NCBI GenBank assembly: GCA_910578185.1
Contig: CAJTPN010000003.1
Location: forward strand, 62,001-126,000
Direction of reading: 5' to 3'
From: an uncultured Acetatifactor sp.
Lineage (GTDB): Bacteria > Bacillota > Clostridia > Lachnospirales > Lachnospiraceae
DNA: 64,000 bases
Both the position numbers and the translations under genes were made by a program. Of this stretch, positions 16,176 to 24,992 are shown one piece after another (positions within the stretch are counted from its first letter, which is position 1; every line of letters starts with the position of its first letter). The notes beneath the pieces are model-generated. The model was not told where the DNA came from. It was given only the letters and a program-made list of their open reading frames with translations, and ran no database searches.

Positions 16176-16487
16176 TTACCTAGCTCCTTTGTCCCTGTTT
16201 TTAGAAGTTTGCCTTTTATGCTTGTCTGTATTTTCTCTATGATAATTCTGTAGCCGTTTGGATATACTTTCTTCTTGACTTTGTGCCTTTTCGCCATATC
16301 TTTCTTCCCATTTATCCGCCTTGTACCTGTAATCATCATAAGCCCTTTTAGCGGCGGCATAGGCTTTATAGAAATCATACACCGTTTGGAATCCATACCG
16401 TTTGACAGCCCCCGACAAACCGACCTTCAAAAGGTCTATTTCCTCATTCTTGCAGTCAATCCTCTTGTTTATGCTCTTATTCTACAA
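16176..16487 (-). pseudogene. C-terminal fragment of a mobilisation relaxase
   Basis: The frame reads EEIDLLKVGLSGAVKRYGFQ, followed by a charged coiled-coil tail. LSGAVKRYGFQ is typical of the C-terminal part of relaxase/mobilisation proteins of clostridial integrative elements. The catalytic N-terminal part is absent. Together with the broken integrase at 17.4-17.9 kb it marks a decayed mobile element. Confidence 0.5.
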
Positions 16488-16499
16488 AATTGGAAGTTA

Positions 16500-17222
16500 T
16501 CACAATATCGCCACTATAAAACTAACTACCGAGAACAGGTTGCACAAACAATGAAAAAAAATACTTATATACAAATTCTTTTTCTTATATGCCACATATG
16601 CGACTGGTGCAAATGCTAATATACGAAACACATTATTAAAAGGTAACCAAAAATGATACAGCGAAAATAAGATAGCTATAATTATTGGAAGAAACGAGCT
16701 TTGCTTTTTATAATGTGAAGTTAAATATCCTCTGAAAAACAATTCTTCTGTTATTGGTGCAATTAAAACATTGAAAATGCCATAATATATACAGGTCAAA
16801 GTCAGTATTGGTTTTGAAAACGATTTCATATATTCATAATTTGTCCAATCAAAACCTATTGGTAAACTATTAAGTAAAGCCGTTCTCACTTCAGCAAAAA
16901 ACAGGTTTTCAATAGGTGCAACAAATGCCGAAAGCAATCCCGCCACTCCAAAGAAAACAAATGCAATTATTAATATTTTCCATAGCGGCAATTTTTCTTG
17001 CCCAATAAATGCACTTTTAAGTGAATACACTCCATTTTCCCTTTTGCTTGCAGATAAAATTACACCTAACTCCATTGGCAGTAATATAACCGTTCCCAAA
17101 ATACAAAATAGTAGTATATGTGGTATATTGCAAAGATTGCCAAATAACAAATAACTCAAACTTAAAACTATTGTGGGTATATAAATTCTTACTATAAGTC
17201 CTTTTGTATCTATCTTATTCAT
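16500..17222 (-). CDS. CPBP-family intramembrane metalloprotease
   Basis: About 240 residues from MNKIDTKGLIV; GGAGAG 7 bases upstream supports this start over an earlier one. Multiple membrane segments, with EELFFRGYL near residue 160, YHFWLPF near 185 and FFHCLCNLF near 220, the three conserved CPBP motifs with Glu, Arg and His. Not closely similar to the protease at 265-1011. In Firmicutes such proteins often sit in mobile or bacteriocin regions as immunity or processing factors. Here it is flanked by relaxase and integrase remnants, which suggests it arrived with that element. Confidence 0.85.
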   Translation of the reverse strand: MNKIDTKGLIVRIYIPTIVLSLSYLLFGNLCNIPHILLFCILGTVILLPMELGVILSASKRENGVYSLKSAFIGQEKLPLWKILIIAFVFFGVAGLLSAFVAPIENLFFAEVRTALLNSLPIGFDWTNYEYMKSFSKPILTLTCIYYGIFNVLIAPITEELFFRGYLTSHYKKQSSFLPIIIAILFSLYHFWLPFNNVFRILAFAPVAYVAYKKKNLYISIFFHCLCNLFSVVSFIVAIL

Positions 17223-17446
17223 CTGAACACTCTCCATTAAATCTGATTTGCCAATTTGATTTTATCATACTTTTATATGGAATCATACAACTTTTCCACA
17301 GAAAACATGGGCCAATACCAAGTATCAGATCATATTCTTACTGGCTCATTTTCCCTAGAATACGCTGCACGTTCTTTTTTTGATAGAGAATTTATACAGA
17401 CTAATTCTGAAGTTTTGCTTCCGGCAAGATAATCCTTGTAAATTTA

Positions 17447-17955
17447 TTGGTTACTCTTCAAAAAATCCTGCTTGAATTCCTCAAAGTTATTGAGAAATAC
17501 GGACTTTCTAACAGGAGGTACAAAGAAATGAAATGTGTTGCAAATATGTTGTTAGATTATGCTGTTGAAAACCGATTTGTTTCTATGAATGTATCACGAT
17601 TTGTTCATGAAATATCTGATAAAAGTTTACAGAACCACCGAAGAAAGAAATAACAGAGCAAATATATATTGATGAAGAGGCGAAATTGCTTATCGAAGAA
17701 GCAGAACGGTACTATAAAAAGACACATCATGTTGCTTTTCTGGCAATTTTTCAGAACTTCTCAAAAATCCACTCATAAAATTAGAAAGCCCTGCATTTCT
17801 TTTATGATTTCCTCTGGTCTTAGCAAATGAGAAAATCATAACCTATGCAGGACATGAAGATTATGCCACAACACAAAAATATTATGCGTATCCGACTAAT
17901 TCTATGGAGAAGAGGTCAAATGTCTATGAAAAAGCTAACCAACTGCAACCAATTA
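17447..17955 (+). pseudogene. Tyrosine recombinase (integrase) pseudogene
   Basis: The first frame (17447-17653) resembles the N-terminal core-binding segment of phage/ICE integrases. After a stop and frameshift comes EQIYIDEEAKLLIEEAERYY and then an abrupt end. A third piece near 17830-17950 reads YAGHEDYATTQKYYAYPTNS, the end of the catalytic domain with the Tyr motif. The middle, including the Arg-His-Arg residues, is lost. It points into the 3' end of tRNA-Leu, the usual position for an integrase at its attachment site. Confidence 0.65.
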
Positions 17956-17970
17956 CTCCAGTAACAAAAA

Positions 17971-18008
17971 GTAAGGGAAACCTTAGTATTTATCAAGGTT
18001 TCCCTTAC
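17971..18008. terminator. Bidirectional terminator beside tRNA-Leu
   Basis: GTAAGGGAAACCTT (17971-17984) pairs perfectly with AAGGTTTCCCTTAC (17995-18008). TTTT follows on the plus strand and TTTTTG on the minus strand. It would end the tRNA-Leu transcript. Confidence 0.75.
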
Positions 18009-18018
18009 TTTTAACCCA

Positions 18019-18098
18019 TGCGGATAACAGGACTCGAACCTGCACGGTCTCCCACCAGAACCTAAATCTGGCGCGTCTGCCAATTCCGCCATATCCGC
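18019..18098 (-). tRNA. tRNA-Leu (anticodon TAG)
   Basis: The minus strand reads GCGGATATGGCGGAATTGGC at the 5' end; the anticodon stem CCAGA/TCTGG encloses TTTAGGT, anticodon TAG. A long variable arm, a T-arm with GTTCGAGTC and a closing TATCCGC acceptor strand are present. CCA is not encoded. A broken integrase abuts its 3' side, so it is a likely integration site. Confidence 0.92.
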
Positions 18099-18176
18099 TT
18101 GACCACCGTCTCAATACGACGGATCATTTCAAATTATACTTTGCCCCCTGCTTCTTGTCAAGCAGCAGTTAAATCT

Positions 18177-19561
18177 TTATTCCTTTTTCTCACCGATATG
18201 GCTGATGACCTTTTTATGGATCCTGATCAGGAAAAAGGTGGTCAATCCCAAGCTGACAATTTCCGCAATAGGAAACGCCCACCATATCAAATTTACATTT
18301 CCGCTCAGGGAAAACAGCCACGCTACCGGCAGCAATACACAAAGCTGCCTTGCAATGGAGATTATCATGCTGTATATTCCGTTTCCCAGAGCTTGAAAAA
18401 CACTTCCCACAACAATACAGTACCCGGCAAAGCAAAAACTCAGGCAAATAGTCCGCAGTGCGGGAATTCCAATCTCCAAAAGTCCTGATGTGCTGTCCGT
18501 GTCAAATAATCCTATCAGCTGCGCAGGTATCAGCTCCATCACAATCAGTCCCGCAAGCATAATACACACTGCATATTTAATACTGCTCTTCATTGTCTTG
18601 ATAACGCGCTCCCGGCTTCCGGCTCCGAAATTATATGCAATGATGGGAACCATGCCATTGTTCAAACCGAAAATAGGCATAAAGATAAAACTTTGCAGTT
18701 TGAAATAGATGCCGAACACCGTCTGCGCGGCACCAAACGCTTCTAAAATCAAATTCATACCATATGTCATTACCGATCCGATAGCCTGCATGACAATGGA
18801 TGGGATACCCACTTTATAAATATTGGCAATCAGCTTTACATCCGGCTTAAATCCCTTAAAGGAAATATGAAGCTCCTTATTCCACTTCAAATTAAACAAA
18901 ACCGCAAGCACCGCAGCCACCATCTGCCCCAACACCGTTGCGGCAGCTGCGCCCCGGCCACTCCCATCGCCGGAAGCCCAAATGCCCCGAATATCAGGAT
19001 CGGATCCATAATCAGATTGATGATGGCGCCTACTCCCTGGGTAATCATGGCATGCATGGTTTTGCCAGTAGACTGTAAAAGGCGTTCAAAAGTAGTCTGC
19101 ATAAAGATTCCGATGCCCGCCGTACAGCAAATCGTCAGATATGCAGTTCCATATTCCTGCACTTCCCTGATGGGTGTCTGACTGACAAAAAAAGGGCGGC
19201 TCACGAAAATGCCAATCAATGCAAATGCAAGATAACTCATCAGCTCAATAAAAATTCCGTTAACCGCAATGGTATTGGCCTTCTGAAAATCTTTCTCTCC
19301 CAATGTTCTGGACAGAAAAGCATTCAGACCAACCGCAGTACCCACAGAAACCGCAATCATCAGACTTTGAATGGGAAACGCCAGGGAAACCGCCCGAAGC
19401 GCATATTCACTGATCCGAGATACAAAGATACTGTCCACAATATTATACAACGCCTGTACCAACATGGAAATCATCATGGGCAGAGACATGGAAATCAAAA
19501 GTCTGTCTATGGGCATGACGCCCATCTTATTCTCACCCTGTACTTCTCTTCCCTTCACCAT
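18177..19561 (-). pseudogene. MATE-family efflux transporter, one frameshift
   Basis: Two overlapping frames together make a full MATE/NorM-type transporter of about 460 residues: the first (19561 down to about 18950) holds DRLLISMSLPMMISMLVQAL and the usual first six membrane segments; the second (to 18177) holds the other six. At about 18950 the sequence GGGGCGCAGCTGCC would read through as a Gly-Ala-Ala-Ala run if one base were added, so a single-base deletion explains the break. GAGG upstream of the ATG is intact. Either a recent pseudogene or a sequencing error. MATE proteins export cationic drugs using a Na+ or H+ gradient. Confidence 0.8.
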
Positions 19562-19756
19562 AAATATATCCTCACTTTATCAAAAGTATTTAAAAAATCA
19601 AATCCCCCGCAGCAAGCTGCCGGGGCATCTTAAATGTATTAAAAACAAAATTTTTCATCCCACTGTATCAGTATCCCGCAAAATCCGGATTTCATTTTGC
19701 GGGAAAAAAATTAGCTGAAATCCCTGCAATACAGAGAAACAGCCAATCACAACCAA

Positions 19757-19829
19757 TGAGACATTGGGGATTCGAACCCCAGACAACTTGATTAAAAGTC
19801 AAGTGCTCTACCGCCTGAGCTAATGTCCC
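19757..19829 (-). tRNA. tRNA-Lys (anticodon TTT)
   Basis: Acceptor GGGACAT / ATGTCTC; anticodon stem ACTTGA/TCAAGT around CTTTTAA, anticodon TTT; T-loop GTTCGAATC. CCA is not encoded. First of four tRNA genes in a row on this strand. Confidence 0.92.
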
Positions 19830-19874
19830 TTAAAATAATTTTTAAGCCTCCCTGAATCATTCAGTTTCGCTTAA

Positions 19875-19947
19875 GCAGGGCTAGCTGGATTCGAACCAGC
19901 GACTGCAGCAGTCAAAGTGCTGTGCCTTACCGCTTGGCGATAGCCCT
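19875..19947 (-). tRNA. tRNA-Gln (anticodon TTG)
   Basis: Acceptor AGGGCTA / TAGCCCT; anticodon stem CAGCA/TGCTG around CTTTGAC, anticodon TTG; D-arm CGCCAAGCGGTAAGGC; T-loop GTTCGAATC. Confidence 0.92.
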
Positions 19948-19999
19948 GTATTTAACACCAAGCCGAAGATCGCTTGCCACAACCCCCGCAGATAAAAAA

Positions 20000-20074
20000 G
20001 GTGGATAAAGGGATTCGAACCCTTGGCCTCCAGAGCCACAATCTGGCGCGCTAACCAACTGCGCTATACCCACC
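20000..20074 (-). tRNA. tRNA-His (anticodon GTG)
   Basis: Acceptor GTGGGTA / TATCCAC with an extra 5' G facing the discriminator C, the tRNA-His hallmark; anticodon stem CCAGA/TCTGG around TTGTGGC, anticodon GTG. Confidence 0.92.
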
Positions 20075-20119
20075 ATATTGAAATATGAATCAGCCCACCG
20101 GCCTCTCCACACATCTAAA

Positions 20120-20193
<74 letters not shown>

Positions 20194-20313
20194 ACGCTTT
20201 GTCCGAATAAACAAACCAACGAAATACATTTTAACCCATTATTTCCAGATTGTCAATACTTTTTTTGATTTTAATATCATATAATTTGGTCTGCCTGACT
20301 CCATTCTGCCAGC

Positions 20314-20733
20314 CTACAAAAACGCTCCACACATTATGGAAACCGCAACACGATAAAACGACTTGATATCGTCCCCATTCTCTTTTCCGTTCTGGATATG
20401 TTTATATGCCTTTGCAACCGGATTTATCATATTTTTTTCGTCCTGTGCCAAGGCCACCCCATACTCTGTTTCTTTCCAGACATATCCTTTTCCGTATTGC
20501 CGCAGCAGAACCTCTCCCACATATATTCCGAAAATACTGGCATAGGAATTGATATGATCCCTGATCAAACTTCCGTCTTTCTCCTGGTAAAGATATCGCT
20601 CATGATAACCATCCAATATGGTATCCACAATATCCATGCTCTCCTCGCTGAAATCCAGCGTTTTGCCATATGTTTCCGCCGCAATTTTCACTGCGGAGTC
20701 CACACAATAGCTTATCGTCTCACTCAAATTCAT
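20314..20733 (-). CDS. Hypothetical protein
   Basis: 139 residues from MNLSETISYCV, chosen because AAAGGA lies 11 bases upstream and because an earlier start would overlap the preceding gene. Mostly helical, acidic, without membrane segments or known motifs. It probably forms a unit with the coiled-coil gene just upstream. Function unknown. Confidence 0.6.
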   Translation of the reverse strand: MNLSETISYCVDSAVKIAAETYGKTLDFSEESMDIVDTILDGYHERYLYQEKDGSLIRDHINSYASIFGIYVGEVLLRQYGKGYVWKETEYGVALAQDEKNMINPVAKAYKHIQNGKENGDDIKSFYRVAVSIMCGAFL

Positions 20734-20815
20734 ATATAAGCCTATCCTTTCCTGTAACTGCGTTTTTCCCAAAAAGCTTCTGTGGATTTTTACAAACGAC
20801 GCCATATTTAATACA

Positions 20816-21418
20816 TTAATCCCCTGCTTGAATCCCCTCCGCAACAGCAGACGCCGATATGACCGATGCATCTACCACTTCCGGACCTTCCCATGTGGTC
20901 TGGGCGTTTTCTGCGGCATGCCTGGGATCGTCATATGTTTTTTCCCCCTCTTCCCCCCAAAGAGTATCATATTTCTCCCGCTTTTGCTGTTTCGCTATCG
21001 CCCCCACATTCTTAGCCGTCTGATACATCTCCATGCTGAATTCCATCAGTTTTTTCTCATCTGATGCAGGTACAATCGCCCCTCTCATCAGGCGTCGAGC
21101 CACTTCCATAATCTTTGCCATATCTTCCGCATAGTCTTGTGCCGCATCCTTTTGCTGTTCTGCAGCCGCCGCGTTCCAGCAGGCGCAATACCGTTCCGAA
21201 AGTTCGTTCAAATACTCCTGATACTCCTTCTGCTTCTGAGTTAATTTTTCCAATGTCAGTTCCAAGGCCGCTGCCTCCGAACAATATTCTTCCTTTCCCA
21301 CTATGGAATCGTCCGCCCGAGAACGAAGGTATTTCAACTGCTTTGTCAGGGCAGCTTTCTGCATCTGATACGATTTAACCTGTTCTCTGTAGATTTGCTG
21401 TACTTCACTGATTTTCAT
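20816..21418 (-). CDS. Hypothetical coiled-coil protein
   Basis: About 200 residues from MKISEVQQIYRE, with GGAGG 6 bases upstream. The first 110 residues are a heptad-like, Lys/Glu/Gln-rich coiled coil; a more variable tail ends in DASVISASAVAEG. It overlaps the end of the broken antirepressor upstream by a few bases. No family recognised; the layout resembles lineage-specific clostridial proteins of unknown role. Confidence 0.65.
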   Translation of the reverse strand: MKISEVQQIYREQVKSYQMQKAALTKQLKYLRSRADDSIVGKEEYCSEAAALELTLEKLTQKQKEYQEYLNELSERYCACWNAAAAEQQKDAAQDYAEDMAKIMEVARRLMRGAIVPASDEKKLMEFSMEMYQTAKNVGAIAKQQKREKYDTLWGEEGEKTYDDPRHAAENAQTTWEGPEVVDASVISASAVAEGIQAGD

Positions 21419-21913
21419 ATCCAACCTCCTCCACCATTTGCCTTACTGTCAGATCATTAAAAACCTCCTCATTCCCTTTTCGTTTTACTGCTTCCACAGC
21501 TTTCAGTGCTTTGTTCTTCTCCCTTTCCTCTTTCAGCTTCTGCGCCACGCTGATAAGCAAGTCGGGATTGTCGAGAAGTTCATCTTCGGCATACATTCCA
21601 TGCTTGCGGATTGAGGGGGGAGAACTTCACCCACAACCCAATCTTCAAATTTTTCCGCCGATGGAAGTTTTGACCGCATAATCAAACAGTACATATCTCC
21701 CTCATTTATGTATGAGATTGACTGAATACCGCTAGATGTTGGGGTATCGTGTCTCACGCCCCCCTTACAGTACCTTGCGATTGCGTCTCTCGCAGTTGCA
21801 TATCCTAACGCTGTCGCTACATCTGCCGCCACAAACCACGGTTCATTGTTGATTGTTATTGTTCGCACACTTCCAAACTCGGAATTTTCAAAAATCTGTA
21901 ATTCATTCACCAT
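21405..21913 (-). pseudogene. Phage BRO-family antirepressor, frameshifted
   Basis: The first frame (21913-21533) has the BRO-N domain: TITINNEPWFVAADVATALG, EGDMYCLIMRSKLPSAEKFE and WVVGEVLP. At a run of six C on the minus strand (about 21615-21620) the reading frame slips; in the next frame the expected continuation SIRKHGMYAEDELLDNPDLL appears and runs to 21405. One extra C would restore the full antirepressor of about 168 residues. Such proteins counter phage repressors. The homopolymer makes either decay, error or slippage possible. Confidence 0.75.
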
Positions 21914-22171
21914 ACCTCCTATGATTCCATTCTATCAGAAGCCCGATAACCATATGTACCAAGTTACATTGTGCCAATAAAGAATAAAATCATGCCAAGC
22001 GTTAGCTCTCGCTGTTTACCCATAAATCATAAACTGTCTGTAATACATCGTTTTCCATAACATCATTCTCTTATACTTGAATCTCCAAAGGAAAAGTGAT
22101 ATAGTATATTTATCATTTTCCCTTTGGGAGTGATTGATAGGGGTTGCTCGCTTTAGACGGTGGGGCAACTT

Positions 22172-22354
22172 CTATTTTTGTTCCTCTATTTCCTTTTCCA
22201 CCATTCCGATACCTTTCATAATGGCATCTGTCCTAGTCATATTCAGCTTATCAGCGCAATTTTGGATTCTTTCAGATTCCTCTTTTGTTATTCTGATATT
22301 CAAGTTGACATTTCTAGGGCTTTCTTTAGGTGGTCTGCCAGTTCTAGGGCTCAT
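22172..22354 (-). CDS. Ribbon-helix-helix DNA-binding protein
   Basis: 60 residues: a Gly-Arg-Pro-Pro-Lys start, then VNLNIRITKEESERIQNCAD and NMTRTDAIMKGIGMVE, the beta-strand plus two-helix pattern of MetJ/Arc/CopG proteins. GGGGTG 5 bases upstream of the ATG. It is preceded by a strong promoter overlapping paired GCACGYGC sites, which suggests autorepression. Likely phage- or plasmid-derived. Confidence 0.85.
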   Translation of the reverse strand: MSPRTGRPPKESPRNVNLNIRITKEESERIQNCADKLNMTRTDAIMKGIGMVEKEIEEQK

Positions 22355-22370
22355 TTTATCACCCCACTTT

Positions 22371-22413
22371 CTGCGCGTGCAACAAGTATATTACTGCACG
22401 TGCAATATGTCAA
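22371..22413 (-). promoter_or_regulatory. Promoter with twin operators for the RHH gene
   Basis: On the minus strand TTGACA (22413-22408), 17-base spacer and TATACT (22390-22385). Two copies of TTGCAC(G/C)... occur as TTGCACGTGCAG (22405-22394, in the spacer) and TTGCACGCGCAG (22382-22371, just after the -10), 23 bases apart. This is a textbook arrangement for autorepression by a ribbon-helix-helix protein. Confidence 0.7.
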
Positions 22414-22481
22414 GAGAGAAAATGATATTTTTTCAAACACACAAACTATGAGATATTCAGTTGTCAAGGTACAATGTTGCC

Positions 22482-22928
22482 CTATTTCCCAATCCTCCTT
22501 AATTCCTTGTCAAAAATACTGAAAAAGTATCTCCTAATTCCATAAAAATCTGTCCGGCAGTACGGTATCTGCTCCATTTCCTTCAGTTCCCATTTTATCC
22601 TAAGAGCGTCATAACTCTTATTTTCAGCTATAGACATTATTAAATATTCTGCTATCATTTCATTGGCTGTATTAGCCGCCTGCGAAGCGAGAGAGGTATA
22701 TCTGCCGGACTGTATGTACTGCGTAAGCTGTCCGTAACGCTCTTCGGTGATTCCGCAATGCTGCCATGAATGGCGGGGTGCTCCCGTCTGATGTGAGAGC
22801 TCAAAAATGCTCAGCTGGACGAATCCGCTATAATTATTACACGCTTCCTTCTTCCCTGTGCAATTTTTACGGTCGCAGCATGTTTTTAGACACGTCCTGC
22901 ACAAACATCTGTTACATTTTCTGCGCAT
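22482..22928 (-). CDS. Cys-rich phage-type hypothetical protein
   Basis: 148 residues from MRRKCNRCLCRTCLKTCC, supported by GGGAGG 7 bases upstream. The first 40 residues contain eight Cys in CxxC-like pairs and probably bind zinc. The rest is helical (QAANTANEMIAEYL) with no known domain. I have seen such proteins next to clostridial prophage genes; no function is assigned. It is divergent from the XRE regulator. Confidence 0.65.
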   Translation of the reverse strand: MRRKCNRCLCRTCLKTCCDRKNCTGKKEACNNYSGFVQLSIFELSHQTGAPRHSWQHCGITEERYGQLTQYIQSGRYTSLASQAANTANEMIAEYLIMSIAENKSYDALRIKWELKEMEQIPYCRTDFYGIRRYFFSIFDKELRRIGK

Positions 22929-23037
22929 TGCACCACCTCCCAAAAGATTTTCCAAAATCCCTCTTTCCTCCAAACGCTGCCCCATTGTACGGTACCTCTG
23001 TAACCATAAACTTTTTCTTAAAGAAAGGATTATACAT

Positions 23038-23388
23038 ATGATAACTTTTTCTAAAACACTAAAGCTTCTCCGCCTTCACAAAGGTCTGACGCAAAAGGAA
23101 CTGGCCAGGCACCTGCATTTATCCTCCGGCACCATTTCAAACTATGAGAACGGAGTACATGAGCCGGATTATGACACACTGATTCGGATTTCTGAATTCT
23201 TTGATGTATCCCCTGGCTTTCTGCTTGGCATTGATATTCCAAACGGTATTCTATCAACTGATATTTATAATGGATATTGCGCAGGCAACATTTTTTATCT
23301 TCTTCCGTTCCTAAATGATGCAGACAGAGCAGGCATTGTGAATCACTTTCGTCTACTGGAAGAACTGCGGATCCCGTGGAAAAAATGA
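23038..23388 (+). CDS. XRE-family HTH regulator
   Basis: 116 residues from MITFSKTLKLL; AAAGGA lies 8 bases upstream. Residues 4-62 are a Cro/CI-type helix-turn-helix: LRLHKGLTQKELARHLHLSS, GTISNYENG and PDYDTLIRISEFFDVSPGFL. The C-terminal 45 residues are short and unspecific. Probably a phage-type repressor or a small stand-alone regulator; divergent from the Cys-rich phage gene. Confidence 0.88.
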   Translation: MITFSKTLKLLRLHKGLTQKELARHLHLSSGTISNYENGVHEPDYDTLIRISEFFDVSPGFLLGIDIPNGILSTDIYNGYCAGNIFYLLPFLNDADRAGIVNHFRLLEELRIPWKK

Positions 23389-23622
23389 TAACGAATCCCA
23401 TTTAAAGTTCAGTAACGCTACAGTTTCCTCAAGCTTCCAATACAGGACGCGGCATGATTATCTTTCATTTCCAGCTTTTTATTCCCTGGCGCCAGCTGTT
23501 TGGCGCCGGAGATTTCCCTGACTGTCAATCAGCGCCTTTTTTAACCGGCATATTCTCTGATGTACACAATTCCGGGAGATTTGCTTTGATCAGGGCCGGA
23601 GGCGCTCCTTTCTTTCACTCTT

Positions 23623-24741
23623 CTAGTAATCAAACAATCCCATCTGTCCATCTACATTTGCTTTCTTTTTCTTCTCCTCTGCCATCCTGACTTTTTTATA
23701 AGCATTATATTTTCTTCGATACTCATAACTTTTCCCAAATATGTTCCATGCTGCTTTCACAACATTTGGCTCATATGGCCGTATCAGTTCCAGATCATTA
23801 ACCGCCTTATAGGAGATCGGGCATCCGCAGCACCCTGTCCTTGTAAGTCCGTAGACCTCATAAGCGTCGGAGTACCTGATTCCAAACTGTTTCTTGTACC
23901 ATGCCTTATCCTTGTCTGTGACATAGCAAAGAGGCCTGAACCTATATTGCCCTTCACTGGTTTCTGTAAAGCATAGCGCTGTGTTGTCCTTGCGCGGGAC
24001 GGCTCTCATGCCGCCTTCGTCCCGGCGTTCCCCTGTGATAATCATTTCATAAGCTTTTTGCGCCTCGTGCGCCACCTGCTTCTTGCAATAGTCACAGCAC
24101 TGTGCGCTGATTTGGAAATCCGGCGGGCATTCCCTTATGAAATCCAGCATGTATTTTGAGGCGTTTATCACCAGCTGGATATCGGGCCTGGGCTCCCCGG
24201 CGGAGTTGCAGCAGCAGAGGAAATTGATTATGCTCTCGCATTTTGGATATCTCTCACTCAGCTCCCGCCTCTTTGCCTCCTTATCCTCTGCCTGCGCATA
24301 TTCATCAGCTATTGAGAGGGGTATTCCTTTTTTCTGCCATCCCTCAAGTCCTGCAGACATTATCTTTGACACAAACGGAACACCATGCTCCCTGACCGCC
24401 TGCACAATGCCCACCTTCGGCCTGACTTCCTCGATTTCCACTCTATATTTCTCTGCAGTCTCTTTTACATGTTCCTTTGTGGCTTTCATCTCTAATCCGG
24501 TATTGAAAAACACATACTTGACTGGTGGACGTGACGGTGTAATTTTCCGTACCGTTCCAATCATGTCAATCATGATGTCACTGTCCGCACCCCCAGAATA
24601 GGAACAGATAGCTTTCGGATGCTGCCGTGTTTTTGACCGCCGGTATTCCTGTGCCAGTTTTTTGATTCCAATATCTCCTTTGAGATACCGTTCCACAATT
24701 TCCAGCTTGAGTTCTGCGGAATATATTTTTCTTCCAGACAT
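23623..24741 (-). CDS. PAPS-reductase-like protein with an IS3 OrfA-like N-terminus
   Basis: 372 residues from MSGRKIYSAEL (AAGGGG 8 bases upstream). The first 33 residues resemble the helix-turn-helix start of IS3-type transposase OrfA (YSAELKLEIVERYLKGDIG). From residue 44 on it is a phosphoadenosine-phosphosulfate-reductase-type PP-loop protein: AICSYSGGADSDIMIDMI, then several Cys pairs (FLCCCNS, CCDYCKK, RTGCCGCP) and a C-terminal basic tail. Phage and islands carry such proteins, some linked to DNA modification. The junction suggests an insertion-sequence end that supplied a new start. The PP-loop and cysteines are intact, so it may function. Confidence 0.75.
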   Translation of the reverse strand: MSGRKIYSAELKLEIVERYLKGDIGIKKLAQEYRRSKTRQHPKAICSYSGGADSDIMIDMIGTVRKITPSRPPVKYVFFNTGLEMKATKEHVKETAEKYRVEIEEVRPKVGIVQAVREHGVPFVSKIMSAGLEGWQKKGIPLSIADEYAQAEDKEAKRRELSERYPKCESIINFLCCCNSAGEPRPDIQLVINASKYMLDFIRECPPDFQISAQCCDYCKKQVAHEAQKAYEMIITGERRDEGGMRAVPRKDNTALCFTETSEGQYRFRPLCYVTDKDKAWYKKQFGIRYSDAYEVYGLTRTGCCGCPISYKAVNDLELIRPYEPNVVKAAWNIFGKSYEYRRKYNAYKKVRMAEEKKKKANVDGQMGLFDY

Positions 24742-24747
24742 AGAAAT

Positions 24748-24791
24748 AACCCCTTTCATTAGACTTTCATTTTTGTCTAATAAAAGGGGTT
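24748..24791. repeat. Inverted repeat, possible IS3-type end
   Basis: AACCCCTTTCATTAGAC (24748-24764) and GTCTAATAAAAGGGGTT (24775-24791) are inverted copies with one mismatch. The outer end reads TGAACCCC on the minus strand, as at IS3-family ends. It lies directly before the OrfA-like N-terminus and includes its ribosome site region. Confidence 0.5.
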
Positions 24792-24840
24792 CACTTCAAT
24801 TTTACTAGAAAACCTTGGATTTGCGGCTATAATACGTCAA

Positions 24841-24915
24841 TCGGGGTGACAAGATTCGAACTTGCGACCTCCTGGTCCCAAACCAGGCGCTCTAGCCAAG
24901 CTGAGCCACACCCCG
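24841..24915 (-). tRNA. tRNA-Pro (anticodon TGG)
   Basis: Acceptor CGGGGTG / CACCCCG; anticodon stem CCTGG/CCAGG around TTTGGGA, anticodon TGG; T-loop GTTCGAATC. It forms the right edge of the phage-like remnant. Confidence 0.92.
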
Positions 24916-24992
24916 TAACATAAACACACTGCCTGTAGGCAATCAGATATATTGGTATTATAACGCACTGTTTCTTCCAATGTCAAGAAAAA

